Of a stretch of 50,463 bases of DNA, positions 8,293 through 17,763 are shown piece by piece. The DNA lies in the NCBI GenBank assembly GCA_910584785.1, contig CAJUDX010000018.1:1-50463 (forward strand). Reading direction: 5' to 3'. A model generated the notes under the pieces. That model saw nothing but the letters and a program-made list of their open reading frames with translations, ran no database searches and was not told the origin of the DNA. A program made the position numbers and the translations under genes. Positions within the stretch are counted from its first letter, which is position 1, and each line of letters begins with the position of its first letter. The stretch is from an uncultured Lachnospiraceae bacterium. GTDB lineage: Bacteria; Bacillota; Clostridia; Lachnospirales; Lachnospiraceae.

Positions 8293-8823
8293 ATGCGTTA
8301 TACGATCGTTGGAAGAAACATTGAAGTAACCCCAGGGCTGCGTGAAGCCGTAGAAGACAAAATTGGAAAACTGGATCGCTACTTCACTCCCGACACTGAG
8401 GTAAATGTTACCATGAGTGTACAACGGGAGCGCCAGAATATCGAAGTAACTATCCCGATTAAGGGTTCCATAATCCGTGCAGAGGAATCCAGCAATGACA
8501 TGTACGTATCCATTGATTTAGTTGAAGAGGTAATTGAACGGCAGATTTTAAAATATAAGAAAAAACTGGTAGACCGCAAGCAATCTTCACCCTCCTTCTC
8601 CGATACATTTTTACAGGAAGATTCTGTGATTGCAGATGAAGAAATTAAGATTGTAAAGACAAAAAAGTTTGCCGTAAAGCCAATGGACCCCGAAGAAGCC
8701 TGCCTTCAGATGGAGCTTTTAGGCCACAGTTTCTACGTATTCCTGAACTCAGAAAGCGACCAGGTTTGTGTGGTTTATAAGAGAAAAGGCGGAACATACG
8801 GATTGATTGAGCCGGAATTTTAA
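8293..8823 (+). CDS. hpf: Ribosome hibernation promoting factor, long form
   Basis: The 176-residue protein dimerises 70S ribosomes in slow growth. The N-terminal S30AE/RaiA domain (about residues 1-100, start MRYTIVGRNIEVTPGL) is followed by a linker and a C-terminal dimerisation domain (about residues 118-176, ending GGTYGLIEPEF), so this is the long Firmicute type. I choose ATG 8293, with AAGGAG nine bases upstream; the frame is open 60 bases further, across the promoter. The gene is monocistronic, with its own promoter and a strong terminator, and is divergent from secA. Confidence 0.96.
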   Translation: MRYTIVGRNIEVTPGLREAVEDKIGKLDRYFTPDTEVNVTMSVQRERQNIEVTIPIKGSIIRAEESSNDMYVSIDLVEEVIERQILKYKKKLVDRKQSSPSFSDTFLQEDSVIADEEIKIVKTKKFAVKPMDPEEACLQMELLGHSFYVFLNSESDQVCVVYKRKGGTYGLIEPEF

Positions 8824-8837
8824 CTGACTTTAATTAC

Positions 8838-8887
8838 AATCAGCTGCCCGAAGATATGAACACCTTCGGGCAGCTGATTTTTGCTTT
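8838..8887 (+). terminator. Intrinsic terminator of hpf
   Basis: A perfect 16-bp stem pairs 8838-8853 with 8864-8879 around a 10-nt loop and is followed by TTTTTGCTTTTTT. It begins 15 bases after the hpf stop. Confidence 0.9.
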
Positions 8888-8936
8888 TTTCTTCCTTTGT
8901 TTTTTACTCTTTTACATTCTGCTTATTTTATCTGTC

Positions 8937-9006
8937 TTGTTCCTTTTCGTGCCTTGTTCCTTTTTGTACCTGGTTCCTTTCCGTATCTGGTTTCCTCTCT
9001 GTCTCC
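8937..9006. repeat. Four degenerate 17-bp tandem repeats
   Basis: Units start at 8937, 8954, 8971 and 8988; the first three are exactly 17 bp and resemble TTGTTCCTTTTCGTACC. The last is longer and looser. On the - strand they are purine-rich and lie just beyond the stop of the giant surface-protein gene. Confidence 0.75.
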
Positions 9007-9035
9007 AGTCTCTTTATGCTTTCCTGCAAGTCAAA

Positions 9036-12000
9036 TTACTCATCTTCCTTGTTCTTCTTAACATAAATTCCACATGCTGCCATCAGAGAAAATACCATCA
9101 TACCCAGAAGCGCTCCGGTCGAAACACTACGATCACCTGTCCTTGGAAGCCCAAACAGCGGAACATTATCATCATCAATCGGCACAAGCACTACCGGATC
9201 TTCAGGCGGCATCATTGCCAGAGGCACATCCTCAGGATCAAGCGTTACTAGCGGTACATCCTCCGGCGGAATCTCTGTCGGCGGTGTAGGTGTAATCGTC
9301 CTGCTTGGTGGAGGATTCGGATCTATCCGGTTGCCTCCTCCAGGCGGGTTCGAAGGATTGCCTGGGGTATCAGGAGTTGTTGGGGGTGGGTTATCTGGGG
9401 TTGTTGGGGGGGGATTATCTGGTGTATGCGTATTGGTAATCGTAAACATATTCGTTTCCTCATTAAATGCATATGTGGTCGAATATTTATCAATTACTGT
9501 ATTTTCCACTACAGTATACACAATCTCCTTACCATTCTTATTCACTGGCAGGTCTTTCCACTCATAACTCCACTGATTACCTTCGTTCAGCGTCACTGCT
9601 GCTCCTTCGGGAATACCATCCGCCATCAGCTGGACTTCTACACCTGCCGGACGCAGATTTGCCTGATTATTCTGATCTTCCCATACTTTAGTTGCTTTCA
9701 GGGTCTTTACTTCGGGAGTGTACTTATTAGTAACTGTAAAGAGTCTGGTTTCTTCTTCATAAGTAACACTCGATATATATGGACCTAATTCACTGGTTTC
9801 TATAACTTCATAAATAATTACTTTGCCATCTTTATATTTAGGCAAATCTTTCCAATTATCCTGCCAGTTATTCTTTTCACTGAGAACCAGAGGATCACCT
9901 ACAGCAGATCCGTCAGCTAACAACTGTACCATAATACTCTCAAAACGCTTTCCATCCTGGTTTTCGTTATCATCCCATTTCTTAACAACGGATCGGTTTA
10001 CCTTCTCCGGCGAATAGGTATTTACAATTTTACCCTGATATGCATTATCCTGATTTGGATGAACAATTTCTGTTATACTATAACCGGTTTCTCCAATGCC
10101 AGTTTCAACAAAAGTATATGCAATTGGCGTACCATGATTATAGAACTTCGGTAAATTCTCAAATGTCCACTTCCATCCATCTTCTGCGGTAACTGTTTTA
10201 CTGCTGACTTCCTCGCCATTGGCAAACAGCTTTACCACAATGCTTTCCGGGCGTTTTCCATCCTGATTATTGATATCATTCCAAATCTTTTCACCAGAAA
10301 TATTTACAGTCTCAGGTGTGTGGCTGTTCGTGATAATAAAGGTTACTTCCTGTTTTCCATTGATTGTTTGCTCTTCTCTTTCAATCTTTGAAATATACTG
10401 ATACTTATCCAGATTTATTTCTGCAACCTTCCACTCTATCTTCGAACCATCCACATCAAACTTAGGCAGGTTGGCAAATGTCGCAGTCCATCCATTTTCC
10501 TGATTTAAGTCCAGCGTTTTTCCTGTTAGAACATCCTTCTTTTTCAGTTCCCCGTCAATCAGTTCTTCAACCACTTTAACTAATTCCACTGTAATCACAT
10601 TCGCCCTAAGGCCATCCTGATCATCAGCATCATCCCATACTTTCTTTACTTTCAGCTCAGTTTTCTCAGTATTCATGTATACAATGGAATTATCTCCTGA
10701 TTCAATATGCCCGTGTATTTCTGCATCTTCATTTAAGACCCCATCAATATAGGATAAATACTTCCCAGTATCTTCTTTTACAGCATATAATGTTCCTACT
10801 GGAATCCCATCAATAATAAACATCTGACCAGCTTTTAAGCTGATTTCAAATTTAGAAATATATGGAGATTCCGAGGTTTCTTCATAAATTGGCATTAAAT
10901 CGCTTAATTTATGATTACTTTCCCAAACCCGGTAAGCAAATGGCCCGCTAGCGCCTAGATAAACCGTAAACGTAAATTCCTCGTCAGGATTGCTTTCTGA
11001 TGCAAATACCTGTTTTTCTACCTGAAGCCTTGCTGACTTTTTATCTGGATCTTCTGTGTTAGTAAGCGTAATAATATAATGTTTTCCAACTTTATCCCAT
11101 TTTTTATCCAATTCCGGCTCGCTGATTGTTCCTGTAAATCCGTTAATGCCTGCTTCAGCTACACTCCAGTCCACTGCTTTGCTGTCACCCAGGTTCTCCC
11201 AAGTATAACTCCATTTGTTATTCTGATTCAAAATCACATAAGCGTCATCTGGACGTTCTCCAAGAGTAACCTTATCCCATTTGCCGCCGTTTAATTGTTT
11301 CATCAGGTAAACTAAAATTCCATCGGGAACTTTTGTCTCATCACCCTTCCAATCCTTATTTACTGTAAGGGTTAATTCCTCCGCACCTATAACAAGGCTT
11401 CCGTTATTAGCAATCGCTGCGCCCCAGCTGTCGGAATGATTACCTTCCATCACTACGCCTTCACTTCTTGCAATCGCCTCTGCAGTGGCTTTTCCTTCCG
11501 AAACCACATGGCTCACAATGATAAAGGACTGGTTAGTTCCCCAAAGTTCAGGCGCTTCAGCTCCGTTTGAACGTGTCCAGTTGGCAGCCGCACCGCCAAG
11601 CACATAGTCAGAAACATAGGCCACAGCGCCGTTTCCACCCCAGAAGTAAATATCTGCTGGGCCTCCGCCTGCACCTGTATTTTCGGCAATAAATGCGCCC
11701 TCTGTCTTAAAAATCGCAGTTCTTCCTGTAGAACAGGTATACAGACCGCCTCCGCCTGTAGTACTCTTTTTCTGGGTATTGCCCACCACATACAGATTCT
11801 TCATTTCCATGCTGCAGCCTGCATTGATATACAATGCTCCGCCGCCTGCATTATTGGAAAGCGCAGCTACCGTTTTGTTGCCAATGAAATCTCCTTGGTA
11901 AATCTTACCGGTTGCCCACTGATACAGAGCAATTGCACCGCCAAGCTGGCTGGTTCTGTTGTTTTCAAACAGCGGACGTCCTCCCTTTTCTCCCACATAC

Positions 12001-15000
12001 AGCTCAGAGAAAAATGCCACATAGATCGCTCCGCCGCCATTTCCGGCACAGCTGTTATCTCTGAACGTACCGCCTTCCACATAAACTTTACTGTGTCTGC
12101 CAAATTCCTTCTGGATACCTTCTGCGCAAATTGCACCTCCGTTGCTGCTGGCAATATTGCTCTCTAAAAGGCCTCCGTTTATATGAAGAATTGCCGAATT
12201 TGAAAATATTGCACCGCCATCCTTGCTGGCTCTGTTTCCTCTGATCGTGCCACCCGAAATATTGATCACCGGAGTAACAATACCAGTGGCAATTGCACCT
12301 CCGTTGACTGCGGTATTATCCTCGATCTTTCCTCCCTTGATGTTCAGTGTGGCATCTGCATTGACATAAATCGCGCCTCCGCCGCTGGAAGAGGAATTGT
12401 TTCCGTTGCGGATATCACTCTCTCCGTCAATTGTTAAAGTACCTGCCACACTGACTAAAGCTGCAGTGGAAAGTATCTTATCTCCATCAATCTTTATGCC
12501 ATTAAAGGTAACATCTTCTCCCTTTTCAATATGGAACAGAACCGTATTGGTGCACTCACTGCAACGTTTGAACGTGATACCGCTGTTATTCAGAATCTCT
12601 TCGTCTTCTTTTGTAATATTAACAGTACCGCAGACATAAATCTCGTTAAAGTTTTCTGCCTTTGCACTTGTCACAGCTCTCTCTAATGTGGTTTCCATGA
12701 CGACATTCCCGGAACCAGAAGCCTCATGCACAATGCCGGAAGTACTCAGGTAAACACAATCCCCAACCGCCTTCGTAGAATAATACCCTACAGAATATGC
12801 GGAAGAAACGTTCTTGACATACCCATACTTCTGTGTTGCCGGATTGGTGTGAGCCAGCTTATAGGTGATATTGCCCATTGCCGTCTCTTTTGTCAAAAGC
12901 TCATCAAAGCCTTGCAGTGTTGCCTCGCTCTTCGTGCTTGATGTGCCTGAGCTGTTTCTTACAAAAACATCTGCAGAAGGAGTGTTTCCGCTGATCTTAA
13001 ACATCGCTGTCTTCGGATCATTCGGAGCCTTGTTTCCATAAAATACTGTTGAGCCGGAAACTGTATAAGCACCGCCGCCTGTATAAGATGACAGATAAGC
13101 GCCGCCTCCATAATTCTTGTTTGCCGTATTGCCATTTACCACGGTGTCACTGATGGTAATCTCAGGCAGCTGGGAATAGATACCACCGCCATTTGTCCCT
13201 GCCGTGTTATCGCTAATCGTGCAGTTATTAAAAATTGCTTTTCCTGTTGCCAGCGTACCAGGTAAATTAATGCCTCCGCCAGCAGACTGTGCCGTATTCC
13301 CTCTCACATCAGACCGGGTGAACACTGCCTGGGCATCCTTCTGGGAGGCCTTCAGATGAATACCGCCTCCGGCCCTTCCTGCTGTATTATTGTAAATCTT
13401 TGTATCCGTTGCCTCCAGGTTTTTGATATCTGCAGAGATTGCACCGCCATCGCCCTTCGCACTGTTATCGTGTATATCCACATCCGACAAGCTGACCTTT
13501 ACGCCCATTTTAGCCATGGCATGGATGGCGCCGCCGCCGTCATTAACAAAACTTTTTGCTGCGGACTGGTTTCCTTCAAATATTGTGCCATTTTGCAGCG
13601 CTATCGTACCTTCTTTCGCCTTCGTCAGGCTAATTGCCATTGCGCCGCCGCTGCTCGTTGTGGTATTGCCGATAAATTTTGCCTTGTCAAAAGTAGCGTT
13701 AAATACCGTACTTTCGCTGTTATTCACGTAAATGGCTCCGCCGAGGGATTGCGAAGTATTCTCCCTGAACTCCACATTTGACAGATTCAGAGATGTCTTG
13801 GCATAAATAGCACCACCGCCCCCGCTGCCTGTTGCCGTATTTTCTGTAAAATAGCTGTTCGCTACTGTCAAAGCGTCATCTTCATAAAATCCCCGGGTTT
13901 CAGAATAAATTGCACCTCCGTAATAAGATGCTTCATTTTTGATAAATTGGGTTTCATTCGTTATCTCTGCCTTAACGGATGCTTTTGCGCCTGTATTATC
14001 GCTTTCCAAGACGATTGCGCCACCACTGGAAGCCGTATTTTCCTCAAAGGTACCGTTATCTACCTTTAACAGGATTGCCCTTCCGGTGAACTTTCCACTG
14101 GCTTCCGCGGAAATAGCGCCGCCCCTGTTTGCATGATTACCATGGAAACTACAGCCAGTAAAAGAGGCTTCAACCTGACTGCCGGTATAATACGGCGCAA
14201 CCAATACTGCGCCTCCCTTATCCCCTGCAATACCGTTCCTGAATTCGCAGTTTTCTGCAACCACATTCGTGTCAACGGCCGCCAGGATACCGCCGGATTT
14301 TTTTGATGTTCCAGAAGCCACCGCTATTGTTTTGGTAAGTGTACTGCCGCTGCCCTGCAATGTAACCCCTGTCATCTGCAGATTTCCGTAAACTCCTGCA
14401 GTAGACTTCTTTGCCATCTCCACTGCACGATATCCGGCATCTGCGATAATCGTACCCCCGGTCAACCTAATCGATACATTCTTCTTGCTGATATTTGCAA
14501 TCAGGGTACTATTCCCTTTACCTGTCCAGGTATGACCATTTAAGTCAAAGGTAAAGCTCCGATCCGTTAATTCCAGGCTCTCTGTAATATCATCCAGTAA
14601 TGTAATCGTTGCCCCATCCTCTGCCTTATTCGCAGCAATTTTTATACTTGGATAAGTTTCTCCATCGACCGAAACCTTTGGTGTCATAATTAATGCAAAC
14701 AGATAGGTAGAAAAACTTTCTGCCCTAAACGTAAATTCCGTCGTATCGACATTTTCCACCGTAGCCACTGTTTCTGCCTGTGCACTGTCTGGCAGATGAA
14801 CAACAGAAATCTCTTTTACATCTTCTGCCTCTTCACTAGTAACCATAGCCTCTTTAAAACTCATGCTGACAGCTACCGCCTGTAAAGGTTCTACCTCTTC
14901 GCCAGATTCCAGGGAAAAGAAACTGATATCATATGCCATTACACTTGCAATTGACTGATTTTCTTTTAATGTGTCATTTGCCTGCTCAGTTAACGCTTTA

Positions 15001-17465
15001 AGTTCTGTTTCTCCTTCAATTTTTACAGCCTTAAGCTCTACTTCCTCCTTAAATGCTCCTTCTGGCACATCTACCATAAAGTACGCATCTGCTGTTTCTG
15101 CTGTATAAACCGCTGCAGGAATAATAGCCTCTAGTTCAGCCAGTTCAACTTCTACCTGTACATCCTCTTCAATAGCTTCAAGCCTATAGACATTGGCATA
15201 TCCCTTCCATGCTTCTTCGTTAACATGGCTTGAAAAATCTGTGATTGCTTCCAGCTGACTTCCATTAGCGTAGACCGCAGCAACCTCAAATCCCTCCTTT
15301 GCTTTAACCGCAAAGTACAGATCTTCCCCCTCTGCCACATACGCGTCGCCAATAACTTCTGCTGCATCTTCTAAGTTCATCTGGTATTCCACATGGAATT
15401 GGGTTTCTTCTAACTCCACACCCAGATTAAGTTCTACTGCCTTCTTTACGTCCTCCAGCTTCACACAATATGCCCTTGCTGTCATCGTCTGCTGGATGGT
15501 TACTGCGTCATAAGCCTTTCCTGGGATTTCCCAATCATCGCCTAATTCATCGGATTCTTTGACATCTCCATCTCCGGCTTCTTCGGCATTATCAGTTGCT
15601 TCCTCAGATGCATTTTCTCCCGACACTTCCGTCGTTGTTTCTTCTGCATCCGCAGATTCCGTCGTTGTTTTGGACTCTTCTTCTGCACTCTTTGAATCTT
15701 CCGGGAGGGTTTCTTCGGTCTCTTCCTGTGTCGTCTCCTCAGCTTCTGTTCCTTCCTGCGATTCTCCTTCGGCTGTGCTTTCTTCGGTTGTCTCTGTCTT
15801 ATCTGCTGCTGTCGTTTCTTCCAGTCCTTCTTCTATGTTTTCGTCTTTGCTGTCTGTCTCCACACCTGCAGTTGTACTTTCCTCAACTGCTGCTGTCGTC
15901 CCTTCCACTGTTTCTGTTTCGGCAGTTGTTTCCGGTTCAATTTCAGTTTCTTTTTCACTTTCTTCGGTTTCTGCTTCGGAGTCCTCAACAGATTCTTCAA
16001 TCACCTCTTCGGTTTCCTCTGCCGTCGTTTCTGCCTCAGTTTCTTCTCCGTCTGTCTCTGCTGCATCTTGAAGATCATCTAAGGCAACCGCGGCAATCGC
16101 AGCCTTATGATAGGACACGGATAAACTCTTTTCCTGATCACTGCTGTCGGACTTACTGTCACTGGAGGAGTTATCACTTGAGGACTTATCGTTCGAAGAA
16201 CTGTCCTTCGATGAACTATCACTTGATTCGGAGTTACTGTCACCCGATGACTTATCGCTGGAACTCGATGCTTCATCGGAACTTGACGACTTATCACTTG
16301 TGTCCGATGCCTTATCACTGGATGAGCTGTCTTTCGACGAGTCACTTCCCGAATCCGAACTTTCATTCTTACTGTCGGATGCACCAGACGCACTGTCGGA
16401 TTTATCTGCTGATCCCTCATTCGAGCCCTTATCCTGTGAAGCATCTGACTTATCTTCTGAAGCGTCTGCCTTATCTTCGGATGCATCTGCCTTATCCTGT
16501 GAAGCGTCTGCCTTATCTTCAGATGCATCTGCTTTATCCTGCGTGCTGCTATTCTCTTCTTTGTCTGCAGTTGTATCTTCGTTTACAGACTTATCCTCAT
16601 CGACTGCTTCATCCTCTTCCTTGGCACTATTTTCTTCCTTATTTAATGTATCACTTCCTGCTTTATCCTCATTTTCCTCACTGACCTTACCTTCATCGGC
16701 GCTATCTGCCGCTTCCTGGTCATCCTGGTTTTCTTCGGCTTTGCTTTCCTCTTTATCCGTTTTGTTTACTGTTTCTTTTTCATCAGAAGCCCCGCTCGAT
16801 GCTCCGCCTGACAAAGAACCTTCAGATGAACCACCCGACGAAGAGGATCCTGACGACGATCCGCCGGAGGAGCCGCCCGATGACGCGCCACCTGACGAAG
16901 AAGCACCTTCATTCTCTCTGGATTCTTCACTTTCTTCTTCGCTTTCCCCGGCATTCTGGGATTCCTCTTCCAGCTCTGCGGTATCTGCCGCATTGGCATT
17001 TGCCCCTACGGTTACAAGCTTGGTTTCATAGCCATCGATATTAACACAGCAATCTACGGCCTGGCTGCTCTCATTGAGAAATAAGAAGATTACCTCCTCT
17101 GTCTTTGCGCAATAAAAGACTCTGAGGTCCGTCCCCTCCACAGCAAAATCACTGTCAATTTCCAGTTCCAGTTCGTAAACCTTGCCATCTTCCGGCAGTA
17201 ATAGTTTTTCAAATTTCTTTACTGCACTTTTTTGCTTGGCGTCCAATTCCATTTCATCTAAATCTTCCCTGCTGAAGGGTTCCTGATCCTTTACGCCAGA
17301 AACTGCTTCCAGGATGTTTTGTCCGTCTGCCATAAACAAAGATACTTCCCGTTCTTCTGCAGCGAACACAGTACCCGCGTTACCGCCTACATTTGTAATA
17401 ATCATGGCTGCGGATAAAAGAAATGCAATCAGTCGTCTGTAGTTTTTGCGAATTTCTTTTAACAT
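9036..17465 (-). CDS. Giant LPXTG cell-wall-anchored surface protein with beta-helix and Cna-B repeats
   Basis: The 2809-residue secreted protein has a signal peptide (about residues 1-36, ending VFAA), a small N-terminal domain, and a Gly/Ser tract near 185-225. A Ser/Asp-rich stalk follows with DKADAS(E/Q) repeats, then a Glu/Thr-rich tract to about 650 and a globular region to about 930. A long right-handed beta-helix (about 930-2030) has some 20 GG(A/G)(I/L)Y-type turns, as in polymorphic-membrane-protein repeats. Several Cna-B/SpaA-type domains (about 2040-2680, with KVWDD and NQDGKRPES motifs) lead into a Pro-rich linker and the sortase signal LPRTGD at 2773-2778, a membrane helix and KKNKEDE. 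It is probably an adhesin or glycan-binding protein covalently linked to peptidoglycan. ATG 17465 follows AAAGGGG. No sortase is in the window. Confidence 0.9.
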   Translation of the reverse strand: MLKEIRKNYRRLIAFLLSAAMIITNVGGNAGTVFAAEEREVSLFMADGQNILEAVSGVKDQEPFSREDLDEMELDAKQKSAVKKFEKLLLPEDGKVYELELEIDSDFAVEGTDLRVFYCAKTEEVIFLFLNESSQAVDCCVNIDGYETKLVTVGANANAADTAELEEESQNAGESEEESEESRENEGASSSGGASSGGSSGGSSSGSSSSGGSSEGSLSGGASSGASDEKETVNKTDKEESKAEENQDDQEAADSADEGKVSEENEDKAGSDTLNKEENSAKEEDEAVDEDKSVNEDTTADKEENSSTQDKADASEDKADASQDKADASEDKADASEDKSDASQDKGSNEGSADKSDSASGASDSKNESSDSGSDSSKDSSSSDKASDTSDKSSSSDEASSSSDKSSGDSNSESSDSSSKDSSSNDKSSSDNSSSDSKSDSSDQEKSLSVSYHKAAIAAVALDDLQDAAETDGEETEAETTAEETEEVIEESVEDSEAETEESEKETEIEPETTAETETVEGTTAAVEESTTAGVETDSKDENIEEGLEETTAADKTETTEESTAEGESQEGTEAEETTQEETEETLPEDSKSAEEESKTTTESADAEETTTEVSGENASEEATDNAEEAGDGDVKESDELGDDWEIPGKAYDAVTIQQTMTARAYCVKLEDVKKAVELNLGVELEETQFHVEYQMNLEDAAEVIGDAYVAEGEDLYFAVKAKEGFEVAAVYANGSQLEAITDFSSHVNEEAWKGYANVYRLEAIEEDVQVEVELAELEAIIPAAVYTAETADAYFMVDVPEGAFKEEVELKAVKIEGETELKALTEQANDTLKENQSIASVMAYDISFFSLESGEEVEPLQAVAVSMSFKEAMVTSEEAEDVKEISVVHLPDSAQAETVATVENVDTTEFTFRAESFSTYLFALIMTPKVSVDGETYPSIKIAANKAEDGATITLLDDITESLELTDRSFTFDLNGHTWTGKGNSTLIANISKKNVSIRLTGGTIIADAGYRAVEMAKKSTAGVYGNLQMTGVTLQGSGSTLTKTIAVASGTSKKSGGILAAVDTNVVAENCEFRNGIAGDKGGAVLVAPYYTGSQVEASFTGCSFHGNHANRGGAISAEASGKFTGRAILLKVDNGTFEENTASSGGAIVLESDNTGAKASVKAEITNETQFIKNEASYYGGAIYSETRGFYEDDALTVANSYFTENTATGSGGGGAIYAKTSLNLSNVEFRENTSQSLGGAIYVNNSESTVFNATFDKAKFIGNTTTSSGGAMAISLTKAKEGTIALQNGTIFEGNQSAAKSFVNDGGGAIHAMAKMGVKVSLSDVDIHDNSAKGDGGAISADIKNLEATDTKIYNNTAGRAGGGIHLKASQKDAQAVFTRSDVRGNTAQSAGGGINLPGTLATGKAIFNNCTISDNTAGTNGGGIYSQLPEITISDTVVNGNTANKNYGGGAYLSSYTGGGAYTVSGSTVFYGNKAPNDPKTAMFKISGNTPSADVFVRNSSGTSSTKSEATLQGFDELLTKETAMGNITYKLAHTNPATQKYGYVKNVSSAYSVGYYSTKAVGDCVYLSTSGIVHEASGSGNVVMETTLERAVTSAKAENFNEIYVCGTVNITKEDEEILNNSGITFKRCSECTNTVLFHIEKGEDVTFNGIKIDGDKILSTAALVSVAGTLTIDGESDIRNGNNSSSSGGGAIYVNADATLNIKGGKIEDNTAVNGGAIATGIVTPVINISGGTIRGNRASKDGGAIFSNSAILHINGGLLESNIASSNGGAICAEGIQKEFGRHSKVYVEGGTFRDNSCAGNGGGAIYVAFFSELYVGEKGGRPLFENNRTSQLGGAIALYQWATGKIYQGDFIGNKTVAALSNNAGGGALYINAGCSMEMKNLYVVGNTQKKSTTGGGGLYTCSTGRTAIFKTEGAFIAENTGAGGGPADIYFWGGNGAVAYVSDYVLGGAAANWTRSNGAEAPELWGTNQSFIIVSHVVSEGKATAEAIARSEGVVMEGNHSDSWGAAIANNGSLVIGAEELTLTVNKDWKGDETKVPDGILVYLMKQLNGGKWDKVTLGERPDDAYVILNQNNKWSYTWENLGDSKAVDWSVAEAGINGFTGTISEPELDKKWDKVGKHYIITLTNTEDPDKKSARLQVEKQVFASESNPDEEFTFTVYLGASGPFAYRVWESNHKLSDLMPIYEETSESPYISKFEISLKAGQMFIIDGIPVGTLYAVKEDTGKYLSYIDGVLNEDAEIHGHIESGDNSIVYMNTEKTELKVKKVWDDADDQDGLRANVITVELVKVVEELIDGELKKKDVLTGKTLDLNQENGWTATFANLPKFDVDGSKIEWKVAEINLDKYQYISKIEREEQTINGKQEVTFIITNSHTPETVNISGEKIWNDINNQDGKRPESIVVKLFANGEEVSSKTVTAEDGWKWTFENLPKFYNHGTPIAYTFVETGIGETGYSITEIVHPNQDNAYQGKIVNTYSPEKVNRSVVKKWDDNENQDGKRFESIMVQLLADGSAVGDPLVLSEKNNWQDNWKDLPKYKDGKVIIYEVIETSELGPYISSVTYEEETRLFTVTNKYTPEVKTLKATKVWEDQNNQANLRPAGVEVQLMADGIPEGAAVTLNEGNQWSYEWKDLPVNKNGKEIVYTVVENTVIDKYSTTYAFNEETNMFTITNTHTPDNPPPTTPDNPPPTTPDTPGNPSNPPGGGNRIDPNPPPSRTITPTPPTEIPPEDVPLVTLDPEDVPLAMMPPEDPVVLVPIDDDNVPLFGLPRTGDRSVSTGALLGMMVFSLMAACGIYVKKNKEDE

Positions 17466-17579
17466 GCTTTTTCCCCTTTCCTTCCTTTTTCAATGTATGA
17501 TTCTTTTGTTGACCCTAAATGTTCACATGCCCGCAAGTAGCTATGCCACCTCGTTATTTCCCGATTCTATTTTGGCATC

Positions 17580-17762
17580 CTACCCGGCGGCACCGCCTTC
17601 CCCCACCCTGCCTGAACCCACAGACTCATCCATTAATTTAATTAATTCCAAAAGACTTCTAAAATTCTTCGTTTTTTCCTGGTTCAGCCAGGTGACGTTT
17701 CCCTGCCATGTGGCATTTTGGTTATCAACAATGTGAATTAAAAAACTCTGTCCGCTTTCCAT
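17580..17762 (-). CDS. Small conserved protein translationally coupled to the BTAD regulator
   Basis: A 60-residue soluble protein starts at ATG 17762, one base after the TGA of the upstream regulator, with GGAGG nine bases before it. Key features are the NQNATWQGNVTWL core at about residues 14-26 and an amphipathic FRSLLELIKLMDE helix at about 37-49. From memory, similar short proteins accompany BTAD regulators in gut Clostridia, but I know no assigned function. The tight coupling suggests a partner, ligand-binding accessory or anti-activator of the regulator; that is inference. The giant surface-protein gene follows 114 bases downstream on the same strand. Confidence 0.75.
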   Translation of the reverse strand: MESGQSFLIHIVDNQNATWQGNVTWLNQEKTKNFRSLLELIKLMDESVGSGRVGEGGAAG

Positions 17763-17763
17763 C

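Noticed and set aside
15559..17031. Long + strand open frames opposite the surface-protein stalk (up to 362 codons)
   Set aside because: They mirror low-complexity Ser/Asp/Glu/Thr codons of the real gene, giving Ser/Leu/Pro-rich nonsense without ribosome sites or family features.
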